DNA of 64,000 nucleotides from Phytoseiulus persimilis (lineage: Eukaryota > Arthropoda > Arachnida > Mesostigmata > Phytoseiidae): positions 2,232,001-2,296,000 of the forward strand of contig CM075101.1 in NCBI GenBank assembly GCA_037576195.1, written 5' to 3'. The translations under genes were made by a program, and so were the position numbers. The notes under the pieces were generated by a model. That model did not search any database. It saw only the letters and a list, made by a program, of their open reading frames with translations, and was not told the DNA's origin. Numbering within the stretch: position 1 is the first letter of the stretch; the number at the start of each line of letters is the position of its first letter. Positions 12,001-24,529 of this stretch are shown here, in pieces.

Positions 12001-15000
12001 GGAAAAACTTGATTGATTTCAGAGGCTAAACCTCAAACTGCGCTCGTATAATTTCCAGAGAGGAGACGCGTTCCCAAGGTGAGTATGAGTACCCGGCGTC
12101 TCCACAGAGGGCCTCGAGCTCTGCTGCAGTTCACATTCGGATCTTCCGCTGGCCGGCATCGAGACCATTCCTAGCCGCTGTGCGCTGAGAGCTCTCGGTA
12201 AATCCTCAAGCATATACATGAGTCAGCCATTTGTTCCTTCCACTCAATGTTGTACGACTCGACACGACCTGATCTCGGATCGAGATGATTCTCGACATCC
12301 GAATCCGAATATTAACGCTGGCGTCTCGAAGTTCCTAGGAGGGAGACTGAGAATTCACGGATTCGGAACTCCCTAGGTGAGCTATGGTTCGCGCTCTTGG
12401 CTGAGAACGGGTGTGAGTGGAGATCCTTCATGTTATAATCAAACGAGACTCATGACGGAATCGGGCTCGTTTATAAGAGCTCCTCGAATCGAGGTGAAAT
12501 TGGAATCGTCATAACTCCCCGGAGCTTGTTATGTTACTGAAGACCTTCTCGAGAAGGAAGCGATGTCGAAATCTGACCTTGCGATCTACTTCCCGGCCCA
12601 GTATTGATTCGCTATGGCCGTGCGCGGGTGATCGTCCAAATTGAGAGCACTTCGGCAGGGCTCTGAGTTGCTCTGGAAACGTGATGAAACTTTGAGAGAG
12701 GTTGCCCACGTTGTCATGTTCCAGTCAATTGAGTCCGTCTGGAGCACAAAAAGGAATGCCTTCTGAAATCTTCTCGTTTCTTAGGTATCGATCCGATGGC
12801 ATCTTTGTCTACAGGGGCCAGACGCTATTTCCTCGCCTAGAGGAGACACTCCGAAAATATATTCCCCGGAGAATGAAGTCGATAAGTTGAAAACTGTCTC
12901 CTACAAGCGGGTCCGAGTCGTGCAGTGTCTCGTCGAAATATACCCCGCAAAAGAAAATGTTATCATCCTGGCAATCAGCCTCCTCCAACGGGTCGACTGC
13001 GCATCATCACTGCAGTCCACGTCGTGTCTCGCAGATGGGGACACAGGGAAAATCGGGTTATACAGGAAGAGTCGCTCGCGAGAGCGCCCCGATTCCAACA
13101 CGAACCATCGCGAGGGAGTTTCCGGTTCGTTCCCCAACAACTTTTCTTGATAGTTTTCGATCTGACTCTGAATCTCAACGATTCCTCACGGAGAACATTC
13201 ATGGATGAGGCACGGCTTTCATCTCCTCTGATTTGTCTCTGGAAACTTTCCCTTCGCTGAATAAGTTATGCCGAAAATCCGGCCCCCTGACGAATGCGAG
13301 AGATTGGGTCGCCACAACCCTGTGGTGCATGTCAATCGACTGCATGTTCGGGGCTTCGCCGAGGATTTCCCCAGCTGCTATTTTGATATTGAGATCAGAG
13401 TTCCATGATTACTGGAATACGTATCTCAACTTGGAAATCTCTCTCACCGAGTCTCATTTGGGAATGGCGTTCAGAAGCTCTTCATATCGAAAGCTCTCCA
13501 AGATTTGACTCTCCTGACCTCCGAATTCCATGGAGACAGTGGGGAACATTTCCAGAATGATTCATCGGGATGCGGAGTTTTTGTAGACTCGGAGGTCAAG
13601 CTGCGTTCTCTTCTCGGTAGGCCATTCATGTGAGCAGCACTGAAATTGGATGTTGCTCTTCTCCAAACTTGGCTCCCAGAGCGGCATGCCGCATGTCCGA
13701 ATGAGATTTGCCGATACTCCAGAGTCATCCAACATTGGAGCGAATCATTCGCTAGTGCTCCAGAGTGCTCGAATACATCCCGAAATAACGAAAAAAGGAT
13801 GGTTCGGGACAAGTGTATTTGGAAAAGCTCCGTCTGCAGCCTGCGACAGCTTCACGGCGCCTCCTGCCAGTTTCGACTGAATGTTCCACGGGAAACATTT
13901 TCTCGCCGATTCATAATTCTTCAATCGCTACGCTTGGAATTCCGCATGTTCCAAAGCAACCTTTAGGGGGGTGTTCCGTTCGTTCGATGCGAGCAGAATC
14001 TGGGAGAGCTCTCGAGAGAGTTCTGAGCATGGTTTTCAGCCTTTTCGTGTCAGAGGTCAACTTCTCCGTCGAACTCATCCCTCCGCCAGCGAGGTCCAAC
14101 AGCGTCGGAAACAAAGCAGCTTGAACGGACGAGTCTACAGAACACGCTTATTCTGGGGAAGAAACACTGCCAGAGCTCTGTATCAGTTTTTTTTTTCAAG
14201 GCGCTCAAATCAAGTATATGCCCCGGGTCGCACGCCAAAGGTCCGCGAACGAAGCTCTTGTACCCCAGGCCCGAGGCTTTCGAGCTTCGGATGGATAATC
14301 TTGGAAGAAAGTTGTCATGCGAACACAAACGAAATCCTCGTTCAAAATGCTAGCTGCTTTTCTATGATTGCGTGTCGTCGACCTTCCAGGAAGGAGATAC
14401 TCGAGGAGGGCCTCTCTTCCCTGAGACACTCGGATCCCTCGGGAGTCGCCAAAGGTTTCAGGCCCTCAGGGTAGCCCCTGAGATGTGAGACGAACCGATC
14501 CTCCCTGGGGTAGCTGGGATTCATGTACTCATAATTACAAACTAGTCATACGCGCATGAGAGTTTCCTCTTTGAGATGTCATTCGTACTCAACATCTGAG
14601 TGTAAATTCTTTCAGAAGCACAAACGCGTGCTCTGGAGCCCGTCCTGATTCGAAAAGCCGAGCGCGAACGCTCGTCCGCTTGGTATCTCTCCACAGTTTG
14701 ACGCCACCAATAATAGGGACTGGGCGGATCGAGACAATGTTCTGTAGCGTAGTGATAACAGTGATCGCGATTCGGCCCCCAGTGAAAACATGATCTGAAA
14801 CCTCGTTTATGCGTTTGCAGAGCATGAATTTCGAGTACGGTACGAATAAAATGCTTTATGCAAAGCACAGTGAGGCGTTCCTGCATAATATCCACGGACG
14901 CCAGGGGGTAGCCTCTACAAGGCCCCGCGCGGGAATCTCCGCCGACAGAATCCTTTGCGAAGCCTCGGGTTCACACATCTTGCATTTCACCGGCGTCTTC

Positions 15001-17430
15001 CGAAAATTTGAAGTTTCCATCTCAGTCTGAAACTATCGTTCAGCTCATCGTTCTGGAGAATCAGCAGCTGTACTCAATGCTCACATAATGAGCTTCTCGT
15101 TGAATAAACCTGACGCATTCCGTTCTCATAGTCGGGACTTCAGCACAGTTTCCTGCGGAATCCAGTTCGATTCATGTATTTATGGGAAATATTCCAATCC
15201 CATGGAACCAGAGAGCCCTGGGATCTCATCGCTGTGACTGAGCGAGCAAAACTACGAGGAGAACGCGGTTACGGATGTAACCGGCAACGGTGCCCACCTT
15301 CTCTTTTCAAATGATCCGCTACCATCCATTTGCTGGTCCCGGAAAAGGCTGCAAACACCGCATGCCATCGCTAGACGATGCGACTGTTGTACGAATTGAG
15401 TTTGAACCCAGGGTGCTTCCGACGTTCCATAGAGCCTGTCTCCTACATGTCGTATATGTAGTAGTACATGCATGTCTCTAGCTCACGATTCGTTGTTCAG
15501 GCGTTACTCGAATCGAGGTTGTCCCAATGGGCGTGAGTAGAACGACCGTTCCTGAACAGCTCACACGCGCGACACATCGACGTTCTTGTCAAGTTTGCTG
15601 GGGCGTTTTCGTACGAAGGGTCGCACTTCCTCGCACCTAGTTCTGGAACCATACCTGGACCCACCTTCCCTCTCAAATGAGTGCCTCGCGCAACCAGGAT
15701 TTCATCTGAGTTACCCCGATAGGTCCTTCTCGAGGAGGTACCACGAGAAATAACCAAACTCATGAGTCTCGGATCTGGAACCTCGACATTCATAAACCGA
15801 ATCTATCAGCTTCGGGTGGGGCCATAGCCCCATACTGGGTTCGCTACTTTTCTCTGGCCATCCTCAATAATCGTGCTCGTTGTGCATCAGTTCACTGTGC
15901 ATCTCAATTCTAGCCATCCGATTTTATTCGATGGGAACAAACTGCGCTCCTGGTACAGAGATTCCCTGTCCAAGTGAGGTTGTATTCCTCGCACAATGGG
16001 AAATGCGTTTCCGTTTCACGTGACGCAGTCGATCAAGACTTCACCTCTAAGACCGCATTGTACGATTTGTACCGCTCACGTAAGAACAGCTAGCGGTTGA
16101 ATACCGAAACCGCTCGGTGTGAGGGAGTCACTGGCCACGCTCGGAAGAGGTATGGGGGAGAGGTTTGGTGTTTGGTACACGTTCATGTGATGAACAATTG
16201 GAAACGATCAGAAAACCATCCAGAGTTCTCGGACCCGGCCCTCGCGACCGAGGGATTCATGTTACAGTTCATCCCGAATTTAGGACTCTTAAGCAAGATT
16301 TAGGACCACTGACAGCGTCGCGTTGATCCTAAACTACCCTAAGTTTCCTAAATTGCCTCAAGACAGACACTCTCTCAATGAAGTACGCTGGGGACCATCC
16401 ATGAACTTTTCAAATATCTGAATGGAGTTTCTAGGATGGATACGAGATATTATCCGAGAAAGATAGTGATTCACACAGGAACTGAGCGGCGATATCGCGC
16501 TCTCGGCACAGACGGTTGGCCAAGCAATGAGCCTTAAACGGGCCTACTCCCAACTTCTGCTCCCGAGTGGACCATGATTTCCAGAGCAACTTTGGCTTCG
16601 ATATTCTATTCTTTCATGTACCGGTCTCCAATCTTAAGCTGTTCACGGGTGCTACTTGGGTTCGAGGTTCGTGCTCCCTCCCAACAAGCTTCAGGGATCT
16701 CAAAAACGGATTCCTCATTTTGTGGGCGCGGGAGTGGGGATGTCTTGTCTAATTTGCGATTTTCGAAGATGCAGATCGTTTCCTCTTCTCGCGATCCATA
16801 TTTCAACGAAAAGAGTGAGACTTTCGGATTGCCGGAATGGGTCTTTATCTCGATATCGAGGGTCGAGATGAATACCAATGCAGCCTTCGGATCGGAAATT
16901 CGGGATTGGGAATAATCGGCAAGAGTCGTAGATGGATCATTCTGGAACGCTGGTTAGACCAGAGTCCCTTGATGCATCATGGGAATTGATGCGGTCTCCG
17001 ATTTCACGGCGTCTACCTAAAAATTGGCTTCATGCTCCTCTCACGCTTTTCACAGTGATGATACTCACTTTTCGCAGAGAGTACGGATTGAACGGAAGAC
17101 ACGCCGTTATATTCAATGGGTCGGTAGGGCGGACTACAGGAGTTTTTTTCCGTATCATCCGTATTTTCTGTATTACGAGAAATGAAGTCTCGCCGGAACG
17201 CATCCGGCCGGTTGTGAAGCACACCACGGCACTTCTCCGGCGCCTGATACAAGGGGGATGCTGGCGATTCTGAGCCGATGTGATTCACTCTTGACGAGAT
17301 CCTGAGAGAACTCATTGGAGAGCTGCGAAACGCAGAATGCCAGTTCCCGAAGAAACAGATTGACCAGAAATAACGTGAACTCGCGAAATCGGCGGTCAGA
17401 AAAGGAAGACACTGGGCATCGAGACAAGAT
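9067..17430. other. No gene recognised
   Basis: Overlapping frames of up to 211 codons occur (for example 10891-11526) but the opposite strand is open over the same stretch and the peptides are Arg/Ser/Leu-rich with no family features, as expected by chance in GC-balanced DNA. Short CTCGCTCG/GAGCGAG-rich patches lie at about 8285-8365, just left of the palindrome, and 11155-11215. No splice-bounded exon or transposon end could be supported. Confidence 0.4.
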
Positions 17431-17439
17431 CGACGGATT

Positions 17440-18151
17440 CGTGTGCTCGGGGGCCTCGGTGAAGTATATTTCAAGGAGTTTCGAAATGGCCGCCTCGGGT
17501 TCGGATACAAGAGGCTCGAACGTTTCTTGAAGTTGGCGGCTATTGGCCGAAGCTCTTCCAAAGATAATCGATCCCACTCCCGGCGAAGAGAGCGCTCAAG
17601 GGCGTCTAGAGTCTTGTGCGGTATATCGCAGGCCCTCGCTTGTAGAATTTACCAAACACTGAAATCCATTGGGTTCAGGTCGGGAGAATACGGAGGCCAC
17701 TCAGAGCACGTGATGAAGTCTGGGAAATGTGCTCGATATCTCTGCTGAGTTTCCTTCGCACGATGAGCGGGCGCGGAATCCTGCTGGAAAGTCCAGCGAC
17801 CGTCACCGAAATGTTCCCGCGCCCACGGAGCGACAACTGCTCCCAAAATATCACGGCGGTACACTTCAGCGTCGATTTTCACTCCTGACTGCACGAAAAC
17901 CGAGGGTGTGTTGCCTGAGGCACAAATTCCGGCCCAAACCATGACTGATTGTGGACTTTGGCGGTGCTCAACGATTGCGTGTCATCCTGGAGAAAATGTC
18001 AACAACTTCGAGCCCGTACGCACGGAGTGACTGATCGACGGATGGCTTCTGGACGCATCGGCATAACTTCGTTGTCCTCCATGCCACAGCGAGACTCACA
18101 GCTCGTTTGATAAAAAAAATTCACGTTAATAGTGGTCACTGGTCACCCTGT
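17440..18151 (-). pseudogene. Mariner-type transposase pseudogene (DD37D spacing)
   Basis: On the minus strand a 98-codon frame (17942 to 17649) reads a mariner/Tc1-superfamily catalytic core. It has MVWAGI, then FQQDSAPAH with the second catalytic Asp, then WPPYSPDLNPMDFSVW. Counting from the Asp of QQD to the Asp of NPMD gives 37 intervening residues, the DD37D (maT-like) arrangement. An in-frame TAA follows FSVW, after which the same frame continues with WDRLSLEELRPIAANFKKR, the usual C-terminal helix region, near 17540-17580. The N-terminal helix-turn-helix region and first Asp are largely deleted: only ~210 bp separate the core from the right end. That end is CAGGGTGACC at 18142-18151 on the minus strand, next to TA. 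The left terminus was not found. A dead copy. Confidence 0.85.
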
Positions 18152-18153
18152 AC

Positions 18154-18620
18154 TTGGGATACTCAGTCGACTTGGGCGTTCCAACTGTACGGCTGTTTGT
18201 CCACACAGGCTCCAACCCACAAGAACGGTCCGCGAGTGGGAAAGAAAATCGCGGAAGAAAATCCTGGTTGGACTGTCCTAGGCGCTGTAAGTGGTTGAGC
18301 CGCCTTTTGGAACGAATATGGAGAACGTTCGCCTAAGCCGGAATCACAATGCCTGTCTCGAACTCAAAACCTTTCCCCACGGCCAGTCTTGCTCCATCTG
18401 TTCCACCATAATTCGATATGGAGTATCCGTTGAGGCTCACCCGGTTCGAGGTAATCTCCCCGTGATAGTTGGGAAGAAGATCAGCTTGTGCGCCGTCAAA
18501 TACCTCCCATAGTCTCCTGATGAGCCCGGATGGGGGAGCTCGAGAGCTATCATATATTCTTCGATCGATTGATTCATTAACCATTTCTTGTCCATACATT
18601 CACATTCCGTTATGAGCTAG
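18154..18620. repeat. Short dispersed repeat shared with 19250-19340
   Basis: About 70 bp around 18505-18575 (TCTCCTGATGAGCC...GGGGGAGCTCGAGAGC) match 19300-19350 in the insertion inside gypsy-1. The minus-strand peptides are also alike (SSRAPPSGLIRR against GSRASPARLIRR). This suggests a common transposon source. I cannot name the family. Nothing else is seen in this interval. Confidence 0.4.
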
Positions 18621-18741
18621 TGTAGGATTTCAACACTACCTAGAAAAGTACTCGTGTCGCTGGCTTACGGTGTAGGGACAGACTGGTTTATTCACTTCGT
18701 CCTTGTATATCATCAGAGACAGGCGGCGCTGGACCGCCACA
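18621..18741 (-). repeat. 3' LTR of gypsy-1
   Basis: 121 bp, a near-identical direct copy of 23026-23146. It lies directly after the end of the integrase region on the minus strand. Confidence 0.85.
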
Positions 18742-21700
18742 GTATTTTCGGCTCTCGGGCCAGCTTCCCGTTGCCACCGCGGTGGGATTGGCATGAGTGC
18801 ACCGAGTTTGTCACGGAGCTGTTGAAGTCACGCTGCTGGCATTTCGGAGGCCGTCCCCTCGACGAACTCGCCCGGGACCCTGAGTGCCGTGCCGTAGACC
18901 ATTTCGGCGGTAGAACGGAATCGTCCCTAGGAACTGCCCGCAGGCCCAGCAATACCCACAGAAGCTCCCACGTCCATCCAGACTTTGTCAGCCGAGCCGT
19001 CAGCGATGCCTTCAACTGCCTGTGGAAACGCTCGACCATTCCGTCAGCTTGTCGGTGGAAACTCGTGGTGCGGTGTGCGTCTGCTCCCAACGCTTCAGCG
19101 AGGTGTGTTCAAGGGCCCGACCACTAGCGTACCGTGCGGGGGGGCGGTGGGTCGGTCTGCCCCGGGCATCAAGGCTGCAGGGGCATCAGGATGCCACTGA
19201 CAGTAGGAGAAACGCGCTCACACAGTCTGTGAGATAATCCGTCTGATCAGTCACGAAATGGGCGTTCAGAATGACGTCCGCGCTGTCGAATAACTTCAAT
19301 CGTCTCCTGATAAGTCTGGCAGGGGAAGCTCGAGAGCCATTCTCTCTTCTTCGCAAACCTGTGGTCACAGAACATCGAGCGCATGCGCGCACCGAATCAC
19401 GATCTTCCGTACGCAAAATTGAAGTACTCATCTTGAAAACCCTCACACCGCTCAACCCGCGAGAAAGTTTCTCCCTAGCCCGCTCGTAGTTCCGTCAGAA
19501 CGCAACTGGGTTTAATAGTTAACCTGGTCGTTGCGGGAAGCCTCAGAAATCTGAAGCCACGGATGCCACAGCAAGCTCTCGTGACTTCATAGTTCAGAGC
19601 GTGGAAGCTTCCGCAATCAAATTCTCCATTCGATTTGTGGAACGATTCCCAGAGGAATTATCTCCTGCGAATATGATCGCACGATCATATCCGATCCACG
19701 ATCTCTCAGTATTGTAGTCGTCTCATGAGTAAAAGAATGATCAGATTCCGAGGTCTCCCTTGCGCATTGTGATTTCATCACATCCATACACATGAATATG
19801 GAATAGAATGGTATCATGCTCTTACATCATCCGAGATAGATGTTCGGCGCGAGCCCGCACGGGGCATCAGACCGGAGTTCCGCCCCGGGCATCGTCGAAG
19901 ATCCGTACGCTAACGGGCCCGACACGAACTGACCTCCCCGATCTGATGTGATGTCCGAGGGCACGCCGAAACGCGCGACCCACGATTCCAGGAAAGCTCG
20001 AGTGCAGGTCTCCGCGGAGATATCCCGCAACGGAACACCTTCAGGCCACCTGGTGTGTCTGTCCACGGCTGTCAATAAGTACTGGAATCCAGCCGAATTT
20101 GGTAACGGGCCCACCAGGTCGACGTGAACATGCGTAAACCGAGTTGGGGGAAGTCGGGATTGGCCGACCTCACTCTTCACGTGACGATGTATCTTTGCTC
20201 GCTGGCAATTCACGCAACCCCTTGCCCAAGTGCGGACAGTCTTTGCCAGACCACGCCGCACGAAGCGTTTCGAGATCATCTTGACTGTTGCAATTGCGCC
20301 CGGGTGCGACACGTCGTGGAGGAGACTGAACACTCGCCGTCGCCAGTTCTCGGGGAGCCACGGTCTCGGGGTGCCCATCGAAACGTCGCAGGTCAAGACT
20401 GGTCCGGAGGGTGCCCCCTCGACGTCTTCCCAAGAGAGCCCCGAGACGGCGCTTCGCAGCGTCTCGAACTCAGGGTCTGCTCTCTGCTCTGCGGCGAGCT
20501 TGCCGTAATCGATACCGAGGAATACGCTGTTGGCACCCGCTGGCCGCGAGAGAGCATCTGCAACCACATTTTGCTGACCGGAGATATGTTGGACGTCCGA
20601 CATGAGCTCCGCGATGAAGGAGAGATGTCGTTGTTGCCGTGCCGACAAGGGTGTAGTCCTCTCCGAGATGCTGAAGGTTAGAGGCTTGCGGTCCGTGATA
20701 ATGGTGAACTGACGCCCTTCAACGTAGTGGAGGAAATGTCGGCATGCCAGGTACATGGCCAGGAGCTCTCTGTCAAAGGTGCTGTATCTCGTTTCCGGGC
20801 CCCTTAATTTCCTGCTGGAGAAAGCGAGTGGTTGCCGAACTCCGCTATCTAACTGCTGTTGTAGAACTGCTCCCACCGCCACTTCTGAGGCGTCAGAAAC
20901 GATTGCGAGGTGTGCTCCCTCAACGGGGTGTGCGATTAAGGTCGCGTGTGCCAGTAGCTCTCTGGTCGCTCCCCACGCCGACAGGGTTGCATCACTCCAC
21001 GTTATAGCCTGGTTCTTTGCTTTCGGATTGGCGTCTAGAGCCTGGATCAGGGGCGCCATTATCCTTGCCGCCTGCGGTAAGAAGCGGTGGTAATAGTTCA
21101 ACATCTCAATCAATCTTCGCAGTTCGAGCATCGTTTCTGGCTTGGGGAAAGCGCGGATCCCGTCTAATTACTCTGGCAATGGTGAAATGCCCTCCGTGGT
21201 CACACGGTGACCCAGGAAATCGAGCTCACGGAGCCCGAATCGACACTTCCTGGCGTTGACCACGAGACCGTAGTCCCGGAGGCGCTCGAGGAGAACCCTC
21301 AGGTGCTCGAGGTGTTGCTTCCTGCCACGGGAGGCCACCGAAACGTCGTCGAGATAGACGAATACGAACGGGAGTCCGCTCACGACCGTGTCCATCAGGC
21401 GCTGGAATGTCTGTGCGCTATGACGCAGCCCGAACGGCATCCTTACGTACTCCCGAAGGCTGAACGGCGTGATGATCGCTGTCTTGGTGATGTCCCAGGG
21501 GCCATCGGGATCTGGTGATAGCCTTTGACCAAATCGACCTTCGAAAATATTGTGCAACCGTGGAGATGCCCGGTAAAATCGTGGATGTGGGGTTGAGGGT
21601 ACCTGTCCGGTTCGGTGATATCGTGCATCTGTCGAAAGTCGCCGCAAGGGCGTTTTGTGCCGTCCGCTATCGGTACGACATGCAGGGGGCTTGACCATGG

Positions 21701-22170
21701 GCTGCATGACTTGGCGGACCTCTGGTCAAGATGTGATGGCGGACATCGTGTTTGACCTCTGCGGCGAAATGAGGTGTGAGAACAGTTGGGAATTCCAGGA
21801 GGAGTGCTTCGAACTCATTACTCGCGCGGGTGAGAATGTCGATGTTGTCGCAGCCTCTTGCATAGGGATGAACACTAGTGAAGAGCTATCGATCAGTCTC
21901 CGTCCGCGGGGGTCAATCATTAAGCCCGCGCTTATCACGAAATCTGAGCCTAAGATAGGTTGTTTGACGTCGGCGATGATGAAACTCCAGGTGTGTGTGA
22001 AACGCCCTGCAAGGTTGAGGGTGAGTCCTTTCATGCCGTATGTGTTTATCTTGCTCTCGTTGGCTCCGACGAGATGATAATCAGAGAAGTTAGCCTGTTC
22101 TTGACGAGTCGCCGGCACGATGCTCACTTGAGCTCCCGTGTCTACCAGATAACCTCGACCGGATAAGGCG
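18742..22170 (-). pseudogene. gypsy-1 pol remnant (protease, RT, RNase H, integrase)
   Basis: The protease motif LVDTGAQVSIVPA is at about 22150-22105. RT spans about 21630-21168 with FSKVDLVKGYHQIP (first Asp), MPFGLRHSAQTFQRLMD and FVYLDDVSVAS. It carries a frameshift near 21510 and a TAA near 21166. RNase H and the integrase N-terminal zinc region and core are one 434-codon frame, 21131-19827: RFLPQAARIMAPL, VSDASEVAVGAVLQQ, ITDRKPLTF, HDVSHPGAIATVKMISKRF, CVNCQRAKIHRHV, HVDLVGPLP and ITSDRGGQFVSG. This frame runs into the inserted element at 19914. Integrase resumes at about 19110 (ALGADAHRTTSFHRQADGMVERFHR, with the catalytic Glu of MVERF) and ends near the 3' LTR. Confidence 0.88.
19122..19914. 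mobile_element. 793-bp non-autonomous DNA element inside gypsy-1 integrase
   Basis: The direct repeat GGGCCCGAC occurs at 19113-19121 and 19915-19923, exactly bordering a block that interrupts integrase. With one copy removed, the integrase sense runs from QFVSGP to THLAEALGADAH with only one stop codon between, so the block is an insertion. Its ends carry an imperfect inverted motif (ACTAGCGTACCG left, GTTAGCGTACGG right, read inward). An 8-9 bp duplication fits hAT- or P-like elements. No transposase frame is seen inside. Confidence 0.72.
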
Positions 22171-22222
22171 CACTGAACGAAAAACAGTTCTCGTTTCGGT
22201 TGAGAGCCGGCAGCAGTGGCGA

Positions 22223-23001
22223 CTACTGGCGGCCGGCCGTCCCGTTTCCCTGGGCCTGGAAAACCCTGTCATTCCATGCGCACGGCATGAGACAACTCCT
22301 TGCTTGCTCGCCGAATTCGGCGTGGAACCTGTAGACGCTCGGGTTCCTGGGAGCGACACCTTCCGCTCGACGTTCCCTTCCCTGCACCATCTTGTGGACA
22401 GCGTCTACCTTTAGTTCTTGGAGCGCGGCCACAGCTGAGATTTGGGATTGTCGCTGAGCGAAAATCTTATCCGCGAGTTTTACTACCTTTTGAGCTCTAG
22501 ATGGTCGCACGAAGCAACGTGATCACGCACGGGTGGCGGAAGCTTTTGCAGTAAGTGGAAACGGAAAAAACGGGTTTTTCGAGGCTCTAACGTCTGGCCT
22601 GTATAGCCCGAGCATCCTGTCGAGGAGTCTGGAGGGCGTGTCCTCACCCATCGAGAGGTTCACCAGCGTTGCAAGTCGCTCGTGCCGGCTCACCTTGAAG
22701 GAATATAGGACCCTTGCCTTGAACGCGTTGTATCGGGCCCCTGGAGCCGGGAGATCGTCGAAAAATCCGCAACCCGTTCCTGAGGGTCGGGGTCGAGGGC
22801 GGTGAGGGCGTACTCAAATTTTGTCTGGTCCTCGCTGATCCTTCGCAAACTGAATTTTGCCTCAATGGTCTGGAACCACATGAAGGCCTGCTTTAGCCAG
22901 GACGGCGGCAACTTGAGGGAGACCGCGCTGATTCCCGGGGTAGCACGGCTTGTCCCCTGCTGCGGCTCTTCATACACATCCTCGAAATTGTCGTCACTCA
23001 T
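22223..23001 (-). pseudogene. gypsy-1 gag remnant
   Basis: Translation starts at ATG 23001-22999, a few nt after the primer binding site, with an acidic MSDDNFEDVYEEPQQ start. It continues with VSLKLPPSWLKQAFMWFQTIEAKF, the capsid motif of arthropod gypsy gag (LPPFW...W...E..F). The first frame breaks near 22690 and coding sense resumes in other frames. The C-terminal part at 22223-22510 has a YRFHAEFGEQARSCLMPC stretch, the Cys/His region usual near the end of this gag class. Not translatable as one protein. Confidence 0.8.
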
Positions 23002-23025
23002 TCTGGATCACGTCCGGGTCACCAC

Positions 23026-23146
23026 TGTGGGATTTCAGCAATACCTAGAAAAGTACTCATGTCGCTGGCTTACGGAGTAGGGACAGACTGGTTTATTCAC
23101 TTCGTTCTTGTATATCATCAGAGACAGGCGGCGCTGGACCGCCACA
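23026..23146 (-). repeat. 5' LTR of gypsy-1
   Basis: 121 bp, TG...CA termini on the minus strand, bordered internally by the primer binding site. It has an AATAAA on the minus strand at 23092-23097. Its partner at 18621-18741 differs at a handful of positions, so the insertion is old relative to gypsy-2. Confidence 0.85.
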
Positions 23147-23589
23147 CTGGAAACGCCATACGCGGGGGCGAATCCGCTCTGCCGGTTATGTTTGTTTGGG
23201 GTCGATCGTCCAAGTACGTGGGAGGTATTCTTTTCCCTGCTCTCCCCCATATTTCAAAACTGTGTTCGGTTCGCTTATGAATCGCCCTTGTTGAGTCGTC
23301 ATGTGGTCGCACTGGTATTTTGTAGGTCTCCGCTTCATTTCGCTGCTCTTCCTTGTACTTCTTGTTCCAGGGACTCTGAGTGGTGGCCACATAGCACACA
23401 TTCCTCCATCTCCGCCTCCGAATCTCACCCTGAAGGAGTTGGTGTTCAAAAAAACCAGCTCTAGCGATGGCAAAGGGCGTGTTGCCTTTGAGGTTGTCGT
23501 TCAGACAGTCGCTTGGACTGAAGCGTTCCCTTGTGTGCTGAACTGCAAATCTTGCGTGTCTCAATCGCTTCTCGAATAGATCTTGGGCA

Positions 23590-24480
23590 TCTGGTAGGGT
23601 AAGTACTTCAAGCTGCAATATTTTGGTGCCCTCCGTGTTTTGAGCTGGATCTCGGTCGAATTTTGATCGAATGCTCTTGAAGAGGCGCATCTTTTCGCAT
23701 TTTTATTTGAAAAAATGTGATCACTGTTGCGTTTCTCAGAGGTCGTCGAAGTTTTCTTAAATTCAATTCAGGGCCCCCAAAAGAACTGACCAGGAAATCC
23801 CCCATTCTTAACCGATCCCGAGAAAAAATTGAAACGGAAAGATTCCTCTCGATTCCACGAAAAAAACTCGGAGGAACGCGCAGTTCGGTCTCGAATCGGT
23901 GTAACGGTATTCAATAAGAAATACGCCTGAGTTGAGCCCACCTGACGAGCTCTCCCGTGAAGAACCTGTGACTCCTCAGGGTAGCCGATTCCGAGAATTT
24001 CAAGATGGCAAAAGTTTCTCATTTAGAGGCAAACTACCCGAAAACGGAGTACCGGGTCGATCCGATGATTTTTTTTCTCACCTCAAAAGTCACTGGGCGC
24101 TCATCGCATGTCCCCGCCTGAAAACGCGGCTTCCGCAGTAGACTGCAAAGAGCCATCGTGGCGAACGGCTCCTGGCTCGGAATGAGAATTTTTTTATATC
24201 TCGCCCCTCTCCCGAGTTGTTATGGGTACCAGCCGTCATGACCCCTGCCGAGTTGTCGGCGCATTTTCAGGCTGGGACATGTGATGACACCGTTGGGGTG
24301 ATCAAAACCCGGCTAATCCGTTTTCGGATAAGTTGGCTCGAAATGAGAAACATTTGCCATCAGTGTTTCCGAAACCCGCCATGGATCAAATTGAGAAACA
24401 ACTTCAACGAGCTCTGGAACACGCAACACGAAAATTCCCAGGTCGGGTATAAGTCGAAGGGGATACAGCTAAAACACGCG
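23590..24480. repeat. Degenerate copy of the CAGGGTG palindromic family
   Basis: The stretch 23600-24010 matches 57515-57930 (for example AAGCTGCAATATTTTGGTG, CGCATTTTTATTT, GAAACGGAAAGATTCCTCTCG). The stretch 24230-24440 matches the opposite arm and also 56810-57000 and 57180-57220. The copy is diverged and its ends are eroded; its left end AGGGTAAGTACTTCAAGCTG corresponds to the family's CAGGGTGTGT end. Confidence 0.65.
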
Positions 24481-24529
24481 ATTTGGTGATTCTGTGCGCT
24501 CGAGTCGCGCAAAGCCGGGTTCAAACCCA

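Larger units (their letters stand above)
18621..23146 (-). mobile_element. Ty3/gypsy LTR retrotransposon (gypsy-1), decayed, 4.5 kb
   Basis: Two 121-bp direct repeats at 18621-18741 and 23026-23146 form the LTRs (TGTGGCGG...CACA on the minus strand). The minus strand is the coding strand. A primer binding site TGGTGACCCGGACGTGAT lies 1 nt inside the right-hand (5') LTR at 23007-23024. The order is gag, protease, reverse transcriptase, RNase H, integrase, as in Ty3/gypsy. The flanks are CTAG (left) and CTGG (right), a 4-bp target duplication with one change. A separate 793-bp element is inserted in the integrase region. Several frameshifts and stops make it non-functional. Confidence 0.9.

Noticed and set aside
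16574..16915. Overlapping ~113- and 90-codon frames on both strands
   Set aside because: Both strands open, no recognisable motif; consistent with chance.
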